Source: Cymbidium sinense | Taxonomy: Eukaryota; Streptophyta; Magnoliopsida; Asparagales; Orchidaceae | Length of the DNA: 64,000 nt | Direction of reading: 5' to 3' | NCBI GenBank assembly: GCA_021442155.1 | Contig: CM038215.1 | Location: forward strand, 213,398,982-213,462,981 | In this document: positions 46,440-57,202 of the stretch, piece by piece | How positions within the stretch are numbered: position 1 is the stretch's first letter | How the letters are laid out: each line of letters opens with the position of its first letter | Program-made: the position numbers and the translations under genes | Notes under the pieces: generated by a model | What the model was told of the DNA's origin: nothing | Databases searched by the model: none | Seen by the model: only the letters and a program-made list of their open reading frames with translations

Positions 46440-47460
46440 ATTAAATTCAACAAGTCTAAATATTGATGAGTCACTAACAACTTTTTCACTTAATAAACAA
46501 TAAGAAAGGCTACATTAAGATAACCCCCATCTCGTTAGTGTGATGATGAGAGTTATCATGTTTCAAGCTTGTTTGATTTGATGAGTTAAGCAACTTAGAT
46601 CTACAAAGTTTTCTTAATTGATTGATAGTTTGAAGTAAAGTTGGAGGGAAAATTCTCATATAATAAATTATTCTTTCAATTAAGCAAAGCAATTCCCAAA
46701 TGTACATGTGTTAAAGTTTTGAAAGAAAAAAAAAAGGTGCTGTTGGCAACTGAAAATCAGAAAAGAAAAAAAAGATTGAAACCCTAACACTGCCCACATT
46801 CATCGCCAAATCACATGGGGAGGAACAAGGCTTGGTGTGGCCTTCTATAAAAGGAAGGGAAAGGGGTGTCGGTCAAGCCTATCCACACACACAAACGAGA
46901 GAAGAGAGACTTATGAAGCCGTCAACATCCTTGCTTGATCGAAGCCTATTTAGCTTCCCTCGGCTGACCGAAGCCCTAGCCACTAACCTTGTCGAGCCGA
47001 AGTGACCGGTCCCCTCGGCCAATCGAAGTTCTAGTCGATCGACCAAACTTCCCCTTCTTTCCTCTATTGTAGCGGAGAAGACTAAGTCGCCGACTCCTGA
47101 GGAGTCGACAATTCCAAATTAGCCCTAATTGGCCTCTTAAAAGAGGATTTGGGCTATCTTGGGAAATTTTTTGGGATTTAGGTCATGTTGTCTGCTCAAT
47201 TTTATAAAAATCTTGGAAAAAAATGCATTTATTGTAGGTTCTAAGATTAAAGATCTGTATCATTGATCTTGGGTCTAGTTGGGAATAATTTTAAAGATCT
47301 TTGTCGTCGACCTTGGATCTGGTAGAAGATGAATACACCCTCCTTCATCGATCTTGGATTCAAAGTAAGGGAGAAAAATGTGCAAATCGTGCTAAATTTC
47401 ACGAAATACAGGATTGCCAAAATGTCATGCTGCCAAAAGTTTGTTGAATTATTAAACATA
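46440..47460 (+). repeat. Probable LTR and leader of the second gypsy lineage
   Basis: Downstream of the purine-rich tract. A TATA-like TTCTATAAAAGGAAGGG near 46,841-46,857 precedes a GC-rich block (about 46,900-47,110), as in an LTR promoter with R region. The first part (46,440-46,630) resembles 49,720-49,910, and 47,150-47,375 resembles 63,810-64,000, where the words ATTGATCTTGGGTC and ATCGATCTTGG recur. The LTR ends were not fixed and no target-site duplication was seen. The minus-strand frame 47,247-47,459 is a shadow. Confidence 0.6.
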
Positions 47461-47879
47461 TATTTTTTTTAAACGAGATAAATTACAAAATCATCCATTA
47501 AAAAAAATAAAATAAAAAATCAAACTTAAAATTGAAAAGCAAATGTTGAATTATTATGTACAAATGGCTTGGAATCTTTGGCTAGTTAAGTTGAGATTAC
47601 TTACAAGTGTGTGATTTTCTACACATTAAAATAATGTAATCTAATTAAAGAATTAAGGACAAATATAAATCACTAAATTCCTTGGTGAATCTGAACATAA
47701 GATTGAATTAAGGATTATCTCATGAATTTTATAAGATCCACAAAAATAATAAATTTTTACTTTTGAGATGGAAACATTCACATGGATGCAATTATAAGCA
47801 GTTATAAAGCTCTTAATTGACTAGACACAATGTATTAAAAGTCCAAGTAAATTGCAATCAAACCTAATAAAATCAACGA

Positions 47880-48285
47880 TTCATCTTGAACATAAGAGGA
47901 GATTTAATCAAATATTCATCTCAAATATTGAGGCAAAGATTCATCTCACATATAAAGGGAGGTAAAATCAAAGGCTTATATCAAACATAAATGAGATTGA
48001 ATTAGACATTCATCTCAAACACAAATTGAGATTGAATCGGCCGAATCATACCATACATAAAAGAAAAGATTTGTCTCAAATATAAAATGCAACTAGAATC
48101 AAAGATTCACCCCAAATACAAAATGAGATTGAATCAATGATTCATCTCAAACATAAAAATAAGGTTTTATTGAAGATTCATCTCAAATAATAAAGAAAAT
48201 TAAATCAAAAATTCATCTCAAGTTTGAATGAAGATTGGATCAAAGGTTTATTTCAAGTATAAAAATTGAGATTAAATCATTTAAA
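47880..48285. repeat. 35-36-bp tandem array, about 11-12 units
   Basis: A unit close to TTCATCTCAAACATAAAATG plus AGATTGAATCAAAGA recurs; for example landmarks at 48,070, 48,106, 48,141, 48,177, 48,212 and 48,247 give spacings of 35-36. Earlier units (from about 47,880) are more degenerate. It lies between the probable gypsy leader and the 63-bp array. Confidence 0.85.
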
Positions 48286-48289
48286 TGCA

Positions 48290-49145
48290 CAACATTCTAA
48301 AGAGATGTAAGTCCAACATATGTTCATGAAATAAATCACATTTAACTTGACTTTCCAATGGATATAAGCCCAATTATTTGTTCGCAAGGAGGGCGCTACA
48401 CTTAGTCTAAACACGTTAATAAATATATAACTAACTCATGTTCATAAGAATGAAATTCATGTTAAATATTGGCTTTCTAATTGGCTAACTTATATTTGTA
48501 AGACAAACATCAATCACTCAAACAGGCATTCCAATGGATGTAAGTCGAATCCATACGACATTCCAATGGATTTAAGCTATATGTATGTTTACATTCCTGA
48601 CTTCAATCACATAAATGCATGACTTTCCAAGAGATGCAAGCCCATTCATTCAAAATTGACATTCCAATAGATGTAAGCCCCATGTATGTCATGCAAACTT
48701 CAATCACTCAAATCATGACATTTCAATGGATGTAAGTCTTATGTTTGCAGACAAATTTCAATCATATCAAAATGGCATTCCAATGAATGTAATACAAGAG
48801 AGACTTAAATCACATACTAAACAATGGCATTGCAATGGATGTAAGCTCTATGTATGTTTACAATGCAGACTTCAATTGCTCAAATCATGGCACTCTAATG
48901 GATATAAACTCTATGTTTGTTTGCAAGACAGGCTTCAATCACTCAAATTATGACATTATAATGGATGTAAGCTCTATGTATGTTTGCAATACAAACTTCA
49001 ATCACCTAAATCATGATATTCTAATGGACGTAAACCCTAGGTATGTATGGAATGCAAACTTTAATCATTTAAATCATGATATTCTAATTGATGTAAGTTC
49101 TATATATGTCTGCAATGTAGACTTTATAAAATTGAATTATTGAGT
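48290..49145. repeat. 63-bp tandem array (with looser upstream units)
   Basis: The landmark GTAAGCTCTATGTATG and variants starts at 48,841, 48,904, 48,967, 49,030 and 49,093: exactly 63 bp each time. Upstream units with TTCCAATGGATGTAAGC recur from about 48,350 with irregular 50-65-bp spacing. Because 63 is divisible by three, one frame stays open through the regular part. Confidence 0.92.
48835..49143 (+). other. Open frame of five 21-residue repeats within the 63-bp array
   Basis: The frame encodes repeats of the form MDVSSMYVCNTNFNHLNHDIL, varying at a few positions, for example MDINSMFVCKTGFNHSNYDI and MDVNPRYVWNANFNHLNHDI. There is a stop right at the array end. No known repeat family (LRR, PPR, ankyrin) is matched. 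Most likely a by-product of the 63-bp period in noncoding DNA, not a gene. I list it because the phase is kept in all five units. Confidence 0.35.
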
Positions 49146-51720
49146 AGACTTACAAGTTAAGTTCAGCTTAAATAATTCAATAAATACTTGCACAATGAAA
49201 CTTGCACAACAACTTTAGTATACTGGATTTCTGAAATGAGGCAACCTATGATTGCTAATCGTTCCTTAGACATTACTAATGGCTCTTTGATGTTGGTTGG
49301 TGGAATAACGATAATCCCAAGATGACAAATTCATGGGATCATGATCGGGACTACCCTCCTTTTTTTAAGACAATCATTTGCACCACATTACTAACCATCA
49401 ATTTATATCAGATATTTATACTTCTAATCTTAATCAAAGTGCTCTCCTCCTGTGGTAAGAGGGGTAATTACTATGAATGCTTGTGTTCATAGGAAGTAAA
49501 ACCCGAATCTAAATAAACCCTAACTTAAGTTAATGGAATGATCTTCATTTAAAAAAAGTATTCATGCATTCAAATTAGAGGATTTCTAAATGTGCAAGCT
49601 CCAATGCATCAAAATTTAAGAAGGAAGATGTCAACTCTACAAGCCTTAACTAGCCAAGTTGGAAAAGTGCAAGCCTCCATAATTCAAGTTTGACTCAAGT
49701 ATGTCCTAAAGGTCAAACTCAACAAAATTAATATGGTCAAGTTCATAGTTTTTCTCACTCAATAAGTCATAAGAATAGTAGTAATAGAGCCTTTGTTTTG
49801 TCAGTTTGATGACAAGAGTTGTTAATTTCTAAGCTTATTTGACTTGATAAGTTTAAGTGGGTCAGATATAAAAGGTTTTCCAATTTGGTCAAAAGGTCAA
49901 GAAAAATTAAATTAATGATTCTTGCTCAAGAAGCCTCAAGCTGAGCTTGGTATCATTATGAAAACAAAATGTTAATTTGTTTTAGTCTAATCAAACATAA
50001 AGCAAAGATCAAAGGAACTATTATTTTTTGATGTTTGATAAAACAAAAAGGAGTATAGAATTGAAGATGTCATCTCAATGTTTGAGGTTGAACTGCAGGA
50101 AACTTATTATAAGCCGGGTTGTCGATTCTTTGACATTTACTCGATGCAAGTTCTGAGGGATAGTTATTTGCATGTACCCTTCATTAAGTTTGTCAAATCT
50201 AAATGCATAGGATAAAAGGTATGTTTATTTCTCCAAACTTATCAATGATTACAAATCAGATCATTCCCTCATCAAATTTGTCAAGCACTAAGCATATAAC
50301 ATTAAGAAGTTCAAATATATAAATTCTAAAATGTGATCTATGTCTATCAAAACAGAAAGCATGTGATAGAAGATATGCTCACCTTCTAATATGTTGATGA
50401 AGATAAATAAGGTCGGTTCTTTTATTAAGTCTATTAAAACACAAAAACTAATATAACAGGAAGTTTAAACTCAAAATCACTTAAAAGAAATCAACATAAT
50501 CAAGTTCATCTGGCATAAAGCATTGGACAATGATAACCTCCACTGACTCAACAAGTTATTGCAATCGAGCCAAAGAAATTCAAATTCTACACTTGACTTG
50601 ACCTTCATTTTTATGCTATCAATAGCGATGGATAGTGGATGCATCTCTTGCAACACAAGCTTGAAATATTTCACGTACAATGACAATTGCACAAACGTTA
50701 CTCGTTTCTTGGAACAACTAGCACCAATGCATCTGGTGCATCAAATTATCGAGAAAAGACTTCAGTAGTTGATTCAGCCAAATACAATGAAAGCGATGAG
50801 GGATGAGTGTAATATTTTACATATTTAGTCCTTAAACAGATAAAAAACAACTCAAATATCAATTAATTTGCAAAATCGAATGCACCTACATGTCGATAAT
50901 GTTGAAATTACCTATATGCCGCACTCATATTGTCCAGTTTATCACACAAAAATGAAGTATGAAATTCCTCTCATATGCATGTTTCTTTTGTTTATACTTG
51001 CAAACGAACCACGTTTTCCTTCATGTCCAACTCCTCTTTTTCTCTTCTCTCTGTCTAGTTCACCTACTCTCTTCCAAAAACCTAAAACCATATCTTCCTC
51101 CTCTCAGAAAGTATTTGCTGGTTGTCTCACTTTATACAATAAGATGTAGTTGCTTTAGTACCGTTGCCATTTCTCCTAATGTTAACAATCCTCTTCTCTA
51201 GCAGACGTTCCCTCTCCCTCTCTCTTTTTGCTTTGCACCAAACCTAATTGATATGGCTTATTATAGGACCTCTTGATGGCCAAATAGAGTTTGAGAATCT
51301 TTCTAAGATGCTTAGGAAGGTTGTGTATGCTTTTGAGGGGCTGAATTTTAAGTGGAGGAAAAGTCTAGGACATCTAGAGGGTCAGCCAACATTATAATCC
51401 TGTCAAACTTGAGAGTATCATATTTGACTTCAAAATTATGGCGTGGGAAATAGAAACAACTCTATGACTAAGGTCAGATTGTTGGGGCGTAGAATCTAGT
51501 TGAAATTCGAAAATTTTTAAAACTTTTGAAATAACTTTTATATATTTTTTTAGATTTTTTAAAGACTAGTTTATAAAATATCTTCTCTGGTTGGCAGAAC
51601 TAAACGTGAAAAATAGACTTTTGGAAAATGGGTTTTAGCTTAGGGAATGAGGTTACAACTCTAGGGAATTATATTGATATAAAAAATTTCAATCGAATTC
51701 CAATAAGTTTAGGTCCACCT
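49146..51720. other. Unassigned DNA with gypsy-LTR-like and dispersed-repeat segments
   Basis: 49,720-49,910 resembles the start of the probable LTR at 46,440-46,630 (ACTTGATAAGTT and GATGACAAGAGTTGT-like words). 50,610-50,810 resembles 43,085-43,230. Frames at 50,477-50,692 (-), 50,559-50,768 (+), 50,868-51,149 (+) and 50,959-51,201 (+) have no recognised domain. Confidence 0.45.
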
Positions 51721-51721
51721 A

Positions 51722-54062
51722 TTACGTGCTACAACAAGACAAGGTCAAGCTACAGGAAAGCTTAACTCGACCTTCCTTGCTTGATTTTGAGTGGTTTTTG
51801 CAGACTAAAAATACAAGAAAAATGCTAATAAGATAAAGTGAATAGTGCAGAAGAAGCGTACAATAGGAAACAACAAGTTTTTTATGTAAAAAGCTAAGCT
51901 GATCATTTATCAAAATGACTAGTTGGAAGAGATCACTAAATCTCTTTTCATGATGAAGGGATGGCCACCAAGCCTCATTTTTTCTTGGAATTGACTATAA
52001 TTATTCACCAAATTAACAACATCACTTCACTAAATAGCAACAAAATTAATATATATGTTTTTACACAAAATTTCATTAGAAAATAAGGTAAAGAGAGGGA
52101 AAGAGGGATGGGCCACCAAATGTAATGAATGAGAAGAAGAGGGTGGTTACACATGTTTAACCACAAAAAATTGCTCCAACTCCTTTGCCAGTTAATAAAC
52201 AACAACAACAACAATTAATCACTAGGTGTTACATGAATCCTTCGTCTCCATTGTTATTATGTGTCAAATTCTCATTTAATTCAAGTATACTAAGATCATT
52301 TTTTTTATACATCTTAAGTCTTAGGTCTTACCTTTCTTAACATAAGATCTGTGTCTACTCTCCTATGATTGACGATTTATGTGGCCATCAAAGCGACTCT
52401 CCTAATCTTATCTACCGGAGCTACTAATTCCCGAACATACTCATTTTGCATTCTATCTCTAAGAGTAAAGCCACTCATCCACGAGCATCCTCATCTGTAA
52501 AACTTAGTCTTATGCTTCTATTGGCCAACATTCCATAAGTCATTGCGGGTCTTACCATCTTATAAAATTTTCTCTTGGTTTAATTGAACTTTTTTTATTA
52601 AATAAAGGCATCATTCCTCCACTTCAACCATCCAAGAATCTACTAATAACATCTCCATCTATTTCACCATAATTTTGAACAATAGAGCCTAAATATCAGA
52701 ATGGTCTTATTAATGATCACCTAAAGTCACAAATATACTAAAACTTCTACAACTAATTACACTCCATATATTCGGTTTAGATCTACTCAAATGAAAACCT
52801 TTAGACTCTAAAGTTGACCTCCATAATTCAAGTTTTGGACTCCTCTCTAGTCTTATCAACAAGAAGTCATAAAAAGCATACACCAAGGTACATCTTCTTG
52901 TAAATGCCTAGAACATCCATAACTAAAGTAAAAAGATAAGGGCTTAATGTTGATCCTTTGTAATCCAAAAATAGGAAAATATTTGTCAATCCTTCTTGTG
53001 TTTGGACACAGTAATGTTATACATAATGACTTGAATATAACCAATATTTCTATTCTAGAACTCTCCAAAGAACATCTCTTGAGACTTTATCATAAGCTTT
53101 CTCTAAATCAATAAATATGTAGATCCTTCTTACTTTCTATGCTTCCATCAAACCTCTTAACAAATGTATAGCATCCATGCATCAAACTGATTGTGAGAAA
53201 CTTATCATGTAACCTATGCTCATTCTCTCCCATAATTTTAATGCCATTAACTTAATTCTCTATAATTTGCACTCTTGTGCATCACCTTTATTCTTAAATA
53301 AAGGAACTAAACTTTTCTCTCATATCTTTTAGTTAATAAAATTTAAAATTAATTATTTAAATAATTTTAAATGAATTAATCATCTTTGTGAAATTACAGA
53401 ACAACCCTCCATTTTTTAAAACTTAAACTCTCAAAATTTAAAATTTTGATTATCAAAAATTTAAAATTTAATTTTTAGACAAGATTAAGTCTTGTTACAG
53501 GAAAGCAAGCCAACCTTTCCTACTTGATTCTGAGTGATTTTGTGGACTAAAAATTCAAGAAAAATACTAATAAGATAGATTTAAGAAGGTAGAAGAAGCC
53601 TACAACAAGAAGAATAAGATTTATATATAAAAAAGATAAGACTCAGTAAAATGACTAGTTGGAAGAGTTTACCAAATCACACTCTATGGTAAGGTGATCC
53701 ATGTTTTGTCTCTACTTGGAATTGACTCCAATTTTTTACTAAATCTTCAACATCATCTCATTAAACAATAAGAATATATATATACACACTCACATAAAAT
53801 TAAAAATAAAATGCAATGAGAGGGAAAGAGGGAGGGGATGCCAAATATATAAATGAGAAGAAGATGGTGGTTACACGTGTAATCACTAAAAATCACTCCA
53901 ATCTCTCCTTGACTAGTTAAAATAAGTTAAAATGGATTATTTAAATAATTTTAAGCTAAATAAACAATTTTATAATGAAAGTAGAAAGCATCTATCATTT
54001 CTCTAAAATTTAAACTTTCAAAATTCAAAATTTTTAAAATTTAGAGACATTCAAAAACTACA
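51722..54062. repeat. Tandem pair of ~600-bp units, the first split by an RTE LINE
   Basis: Unit 1 is 51,722-52,199 plus 53,341-53,483; unit 2 is about 53,484-54,062. Shared blocks include TTGGAATTGACT, AATGACTAGTTGGAAGAG, AGAGGGAAAGAGGGA, GAGAAGAAGA, GGTGGTTACAC and TATTTAAATAATTTTAA. Divergence is moderate. If the RTE insertion is removed, the two units are directly adjacent, so they are a true tandem pair, perhaps a decayed LTR dimer. Noncoding. Confidence 0.85.
52190..53340 (-). mobile_element. 5'-truncated RTE-type LINE with 10-bp target-site duplication
   Basis: The element body is 52,200-53,330, minus strand, flanked by AGTTAATAAA at 52,190-52,199 and 53,331-53,340. Its 3' end (left) carries a short CAACAACAACAACAA run, that is a (TTG)n tail on the minus strand, as in RTE-clade elements, which lack poly-A. 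The minus strand near 52,930-53,180 reads the same RT segment as the fragment at 1-286 (Leu/Glu/Lys-rich motif-A region), here with deletions and stops. It interrupts the first unit of the tandem pair, so it inserted after the duplication. Confidence 0.85.
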
Positions 54063-54447
54063 AATTATATGGCAATTTTATATATCAACCATGCAGTACT
54101 TGTAACTACAAATACTACATAAAAATTTTATTGCTTCTTATAATGAGTTCCTTGCTTGACTATTACTTTGTTCTTACTCATAACTTTGGTTGATGGTTAT
54201 ATTCATTCTTCATAAGTTCCTTTGGCTACATCACTAGCTCTAGTTCTCCCAACATGTACAGTCTTATGAATCTCTCCTCTCTAACTTGCCTCATTCAACA
54301 TATCTTCATTGAACTTCTCTACACTTCCAAAATTATTGGTAATTAAATCTTAAGTGATAAAAAATTTGGCGACCATCATGTCACCCTAGAATAGGATGAC
54401 TTGATGAAACTTTCATCAATTGTTTCCGATATATATTGGTTAGGTTC

Positions 54448-55720
54448 TAAATTTCACTAAGTCATCACGAGTAAATTCTTATATTTTGAATTTTTCTAAC
54501 AATTTTTTTATAGTCAAATTATATAATTGAGAATCGTGTAACATCAAATTCTAACATACGGACAAAGTGATTAAAAGTTTCATAAAATAAATTGTACATA
54601 CCCCAAAAAATTTTGACAGTCTTTCAAAACTGCCCACTAAGAGCTATACAAGTCAAAAAGGTTGCCTAGCTACTACTTCCTTTCTTGTTTTTGTTTGAAA
54701 GTTATTGTGTAATATCATAAGCTAACAGCTCATTGAGATGAGTAATGCTAATATATATTCGATACACGATAAAAGAAATAACTTGCATGTATAATGAAAA
54801 CTTGCATGAATGAAATAGTAAGTAAAGGCATGCTGATAAGTGTAAGAAATGAACAATAGTCTATAAGGCTTTGAAATATAAACAACAAATAACATAAATA
54901 ATCATTCATGTGGGTAATTCATTTTATGAAGTCACGTTCAGTTCTAAATCAAATTATCTTATTAGAAATATCATTTATATTTATATATGTTTGACTTATG
55001 TCATAACATGAAGGTCTCCTTTTCAATGTCAAATTATTGATAAGCTATATCTAGCTAATAAATAAACAATTAATTCAATCCAATATCAATGTTAAATGTT
55101 AGAATTCTAAGATTTTCTATTAAAGCCTCATCTCAATCTTTTACCCATTTGTATAGGTTATCATAAAGCGATTACTTATAATAATTTTCATGACATTTCT
55201 TGTGTATCATATGCATTAATTTCATTTAGATATTTAGTAATATATACATTGAATCATTTTTCAATATACATAAAAAGATATGACATCAATAAATTTGGCT
55301 TAATTAAAATCATAGTAAATAAGTAAAACATGATTTATAGGTTGTGCATGTAATCAATTCTATCTAGACAAAATATGAAAAAAATGTCTAAATATAATTG
55401 CAACAAGTAAAGGTGACCGACATCAATTCTATAGAAAATCTGAATTTAATTTATCAATTATAAATCCTATCTCAGTAATTGGGCCATTCTTTTTTTATAT
55501 GTCGATACTTCCTTGAATATACATCCTAAATTTGATTCTCTCGTTAATTCATGAAATTCTTAAAATAAACTTAATTTAGAACAAAATAATCTTAATTACA
55601 TGTTTTACTTGAAATTGGCTCCTCCCGCAATTCTTTGTAACTTACAACCAAAATATCTCTCTTCAAATTGATTGAGATCTACAAAATAATGAATTCTTAG
55701 ATGAAATAAAGTTTAATATA
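54448..55720. repeat. Copy A of a ~1.3-1.4-kb diverged direct repeat
   Basis: Aligns along its length with 60,858-62,290 in the same orientation: AAATTCTTATATTT, TGTAACATCAAAT, ACATACCC, TACAAGTCAA, GTGTAATATCATAAG, TTAGAAAT(A/G)TCATTTATATTTGTATA, CTTCCTTGAATATACAT and TGCAATCCT-type blocks. There are no domains. It may be the noncoding part of an LTR element or a segmental duplication. Confidence 0.8.
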
Positions 55721-56956
55721 AATATTTTTTTATGAATACTTGTATATTAATTTGCTTACCTGAATACTCCTAATTTTCTTCCTAACTTACAGCTAACACT
55801 CAAAAATCTCTTGAAAAATCTCTTTTCAACTATTCCATGTATCAACAACTCACAATGTAATGAATTTCTATAATCAAATATGTTTAATAATTAATTAGAA
55901 CTAATTATCTTTATTATAAATATACATATAACTTATCAAAATCCTCCTAAAAACAACCACAACATCAGTCTCTTACTCATTTCACAGGGGTGGGAAGGAA
56001 CAAAATAGCAGAGTATAATTTAAAGGAAATTTTTGCAGTTTATGACAATGGTTCTGAGTTCTCTCTCCTGCTTCTCACGTCGTAAAATGATCCAGCATAG
56101 TAATAGGAGAAAATAAAAATAAAAAATGGAGAGGGAATAAATGGCTTAATTGAGTGTTACGAGTTAATACTTAACCTAAATTAATTAATTAATTAATTAT
56201 ATAATAACATTTTAATCTCAGAAATTTATTATCCCACTAACTTAAATCAACCATTGCATTCACTAATTAGTGGAATTCATGGTTGCTGCAGTAACTGACA
56301 GCGATAGCACTTACAGAAAATTTAATTGATTTATTTTAATTACAAAATAAGAATTTAAATATATTAAATATGTAAATAATATATATACCTATATATCATT
56401 ATAATCATAAAAATATGTATAAATAAAAATAATATAAATGATGTTCAGGCATGTGAAAATTGTGGCATATTCTTAATATGCAATTTAATCTTCCTTTTGA
56501 TATATTTGGGTTTACACATCACCTCCCTCATTTTCTCCTTCACTTTCTACCAAATTTCTTCTGTTTCCTTATTTCTCTGTTTAAACCTCTTTCTCATTCA
56601 TTCACTGCCTCCTCTCCTACATGCTAAAATCGCTTCTTTGTCTCTCTAAACAGAGAGATCTCTTCTTCATTCTCTTTCTCTTTCTATCTTTTCCATCTCT
56701 TTAATAAGATCTTTAATAAACTTGAAAGCACGTCAATGGCAAGAAAAAGATCTCATGAACATTCAAAATCCAACACTGCAATCCCAATGAAAGCAAATAA
56801 ATATGATTTTGAATTTATGACAAGAAGTTAGGGCACCAAATACTAGTACATACAATAGAAAATGAAATATTTGGAAATATTTTAATGAAAAAACACTTAT
56901 GCAAACAATATAATCTAGATATTTTTCAATAATTTACATGCATCAGGAGATGACCT
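55721..56956. other. AT-rich DNA with a pyrimidine-rich tract
   Basis: A C/T-rich tract runs from about 56,515 to 56,705 (many TCTCTTTC and CTCATTC words), followed by a 31-codon frame from ATG 56,736 in context GTCAATGGC to TAG 56,829-56,831, beginning MARKRSHEHSKSNTAIP. C/T-rich leaders are common in plant 5' UTRs, so this could be a small transcribed locus, but nothing confirms it. Confidence 0.35.
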
Positions 56957-56959
56957 TTA

Positions 56960-57195
56960 AAAGGCTTTGAAAAGTTTGCAAGTGCATTTTCCAATGCATT
57001 GAAAATTGTGTAAGTACACTTTGCAAATGCATTGGTAAGCATGCTTGTACAATGTACAATAACATAAAAAATTATACAAGTGCATCATGTAAGTATTTTG
57101 AAAGAACTTTGCAAATGCATTGATAAGTGTGCTAGTACATTGTGCAAATGTATAAAAAATTATGCAAGTGTACCCTGCAAATACTTTGAAAAATA
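56960..57195. repeat. 88-bp tandem repeat, about 2.5 units
   Basis: CTTTGCAAATGCATTG starts at 57,019 and 57,107 (88 bp apart), each followed by a TAAAAAATTATACAAGTG-like block and AAATACTTTGAAA. A partial unit lies upstream from about 56,970. The minus-strand frame 56,957-57,202 (Cys/Phe/Tyr-rich, starting MCIFFKVFAGYTC) is a reading of the repeat. Confidence 0.8.
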
Positions 57196-57202
57196 TGCAC
57201 AT

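Noticed and set aside
56957..57202. Cys-rich minus-strand frame that looks like a small secreted peptide
   Set aside because: It is a translation of the 88-bp repeat; no signal-peptide cleavage pattern and no conserved Cys spacing.
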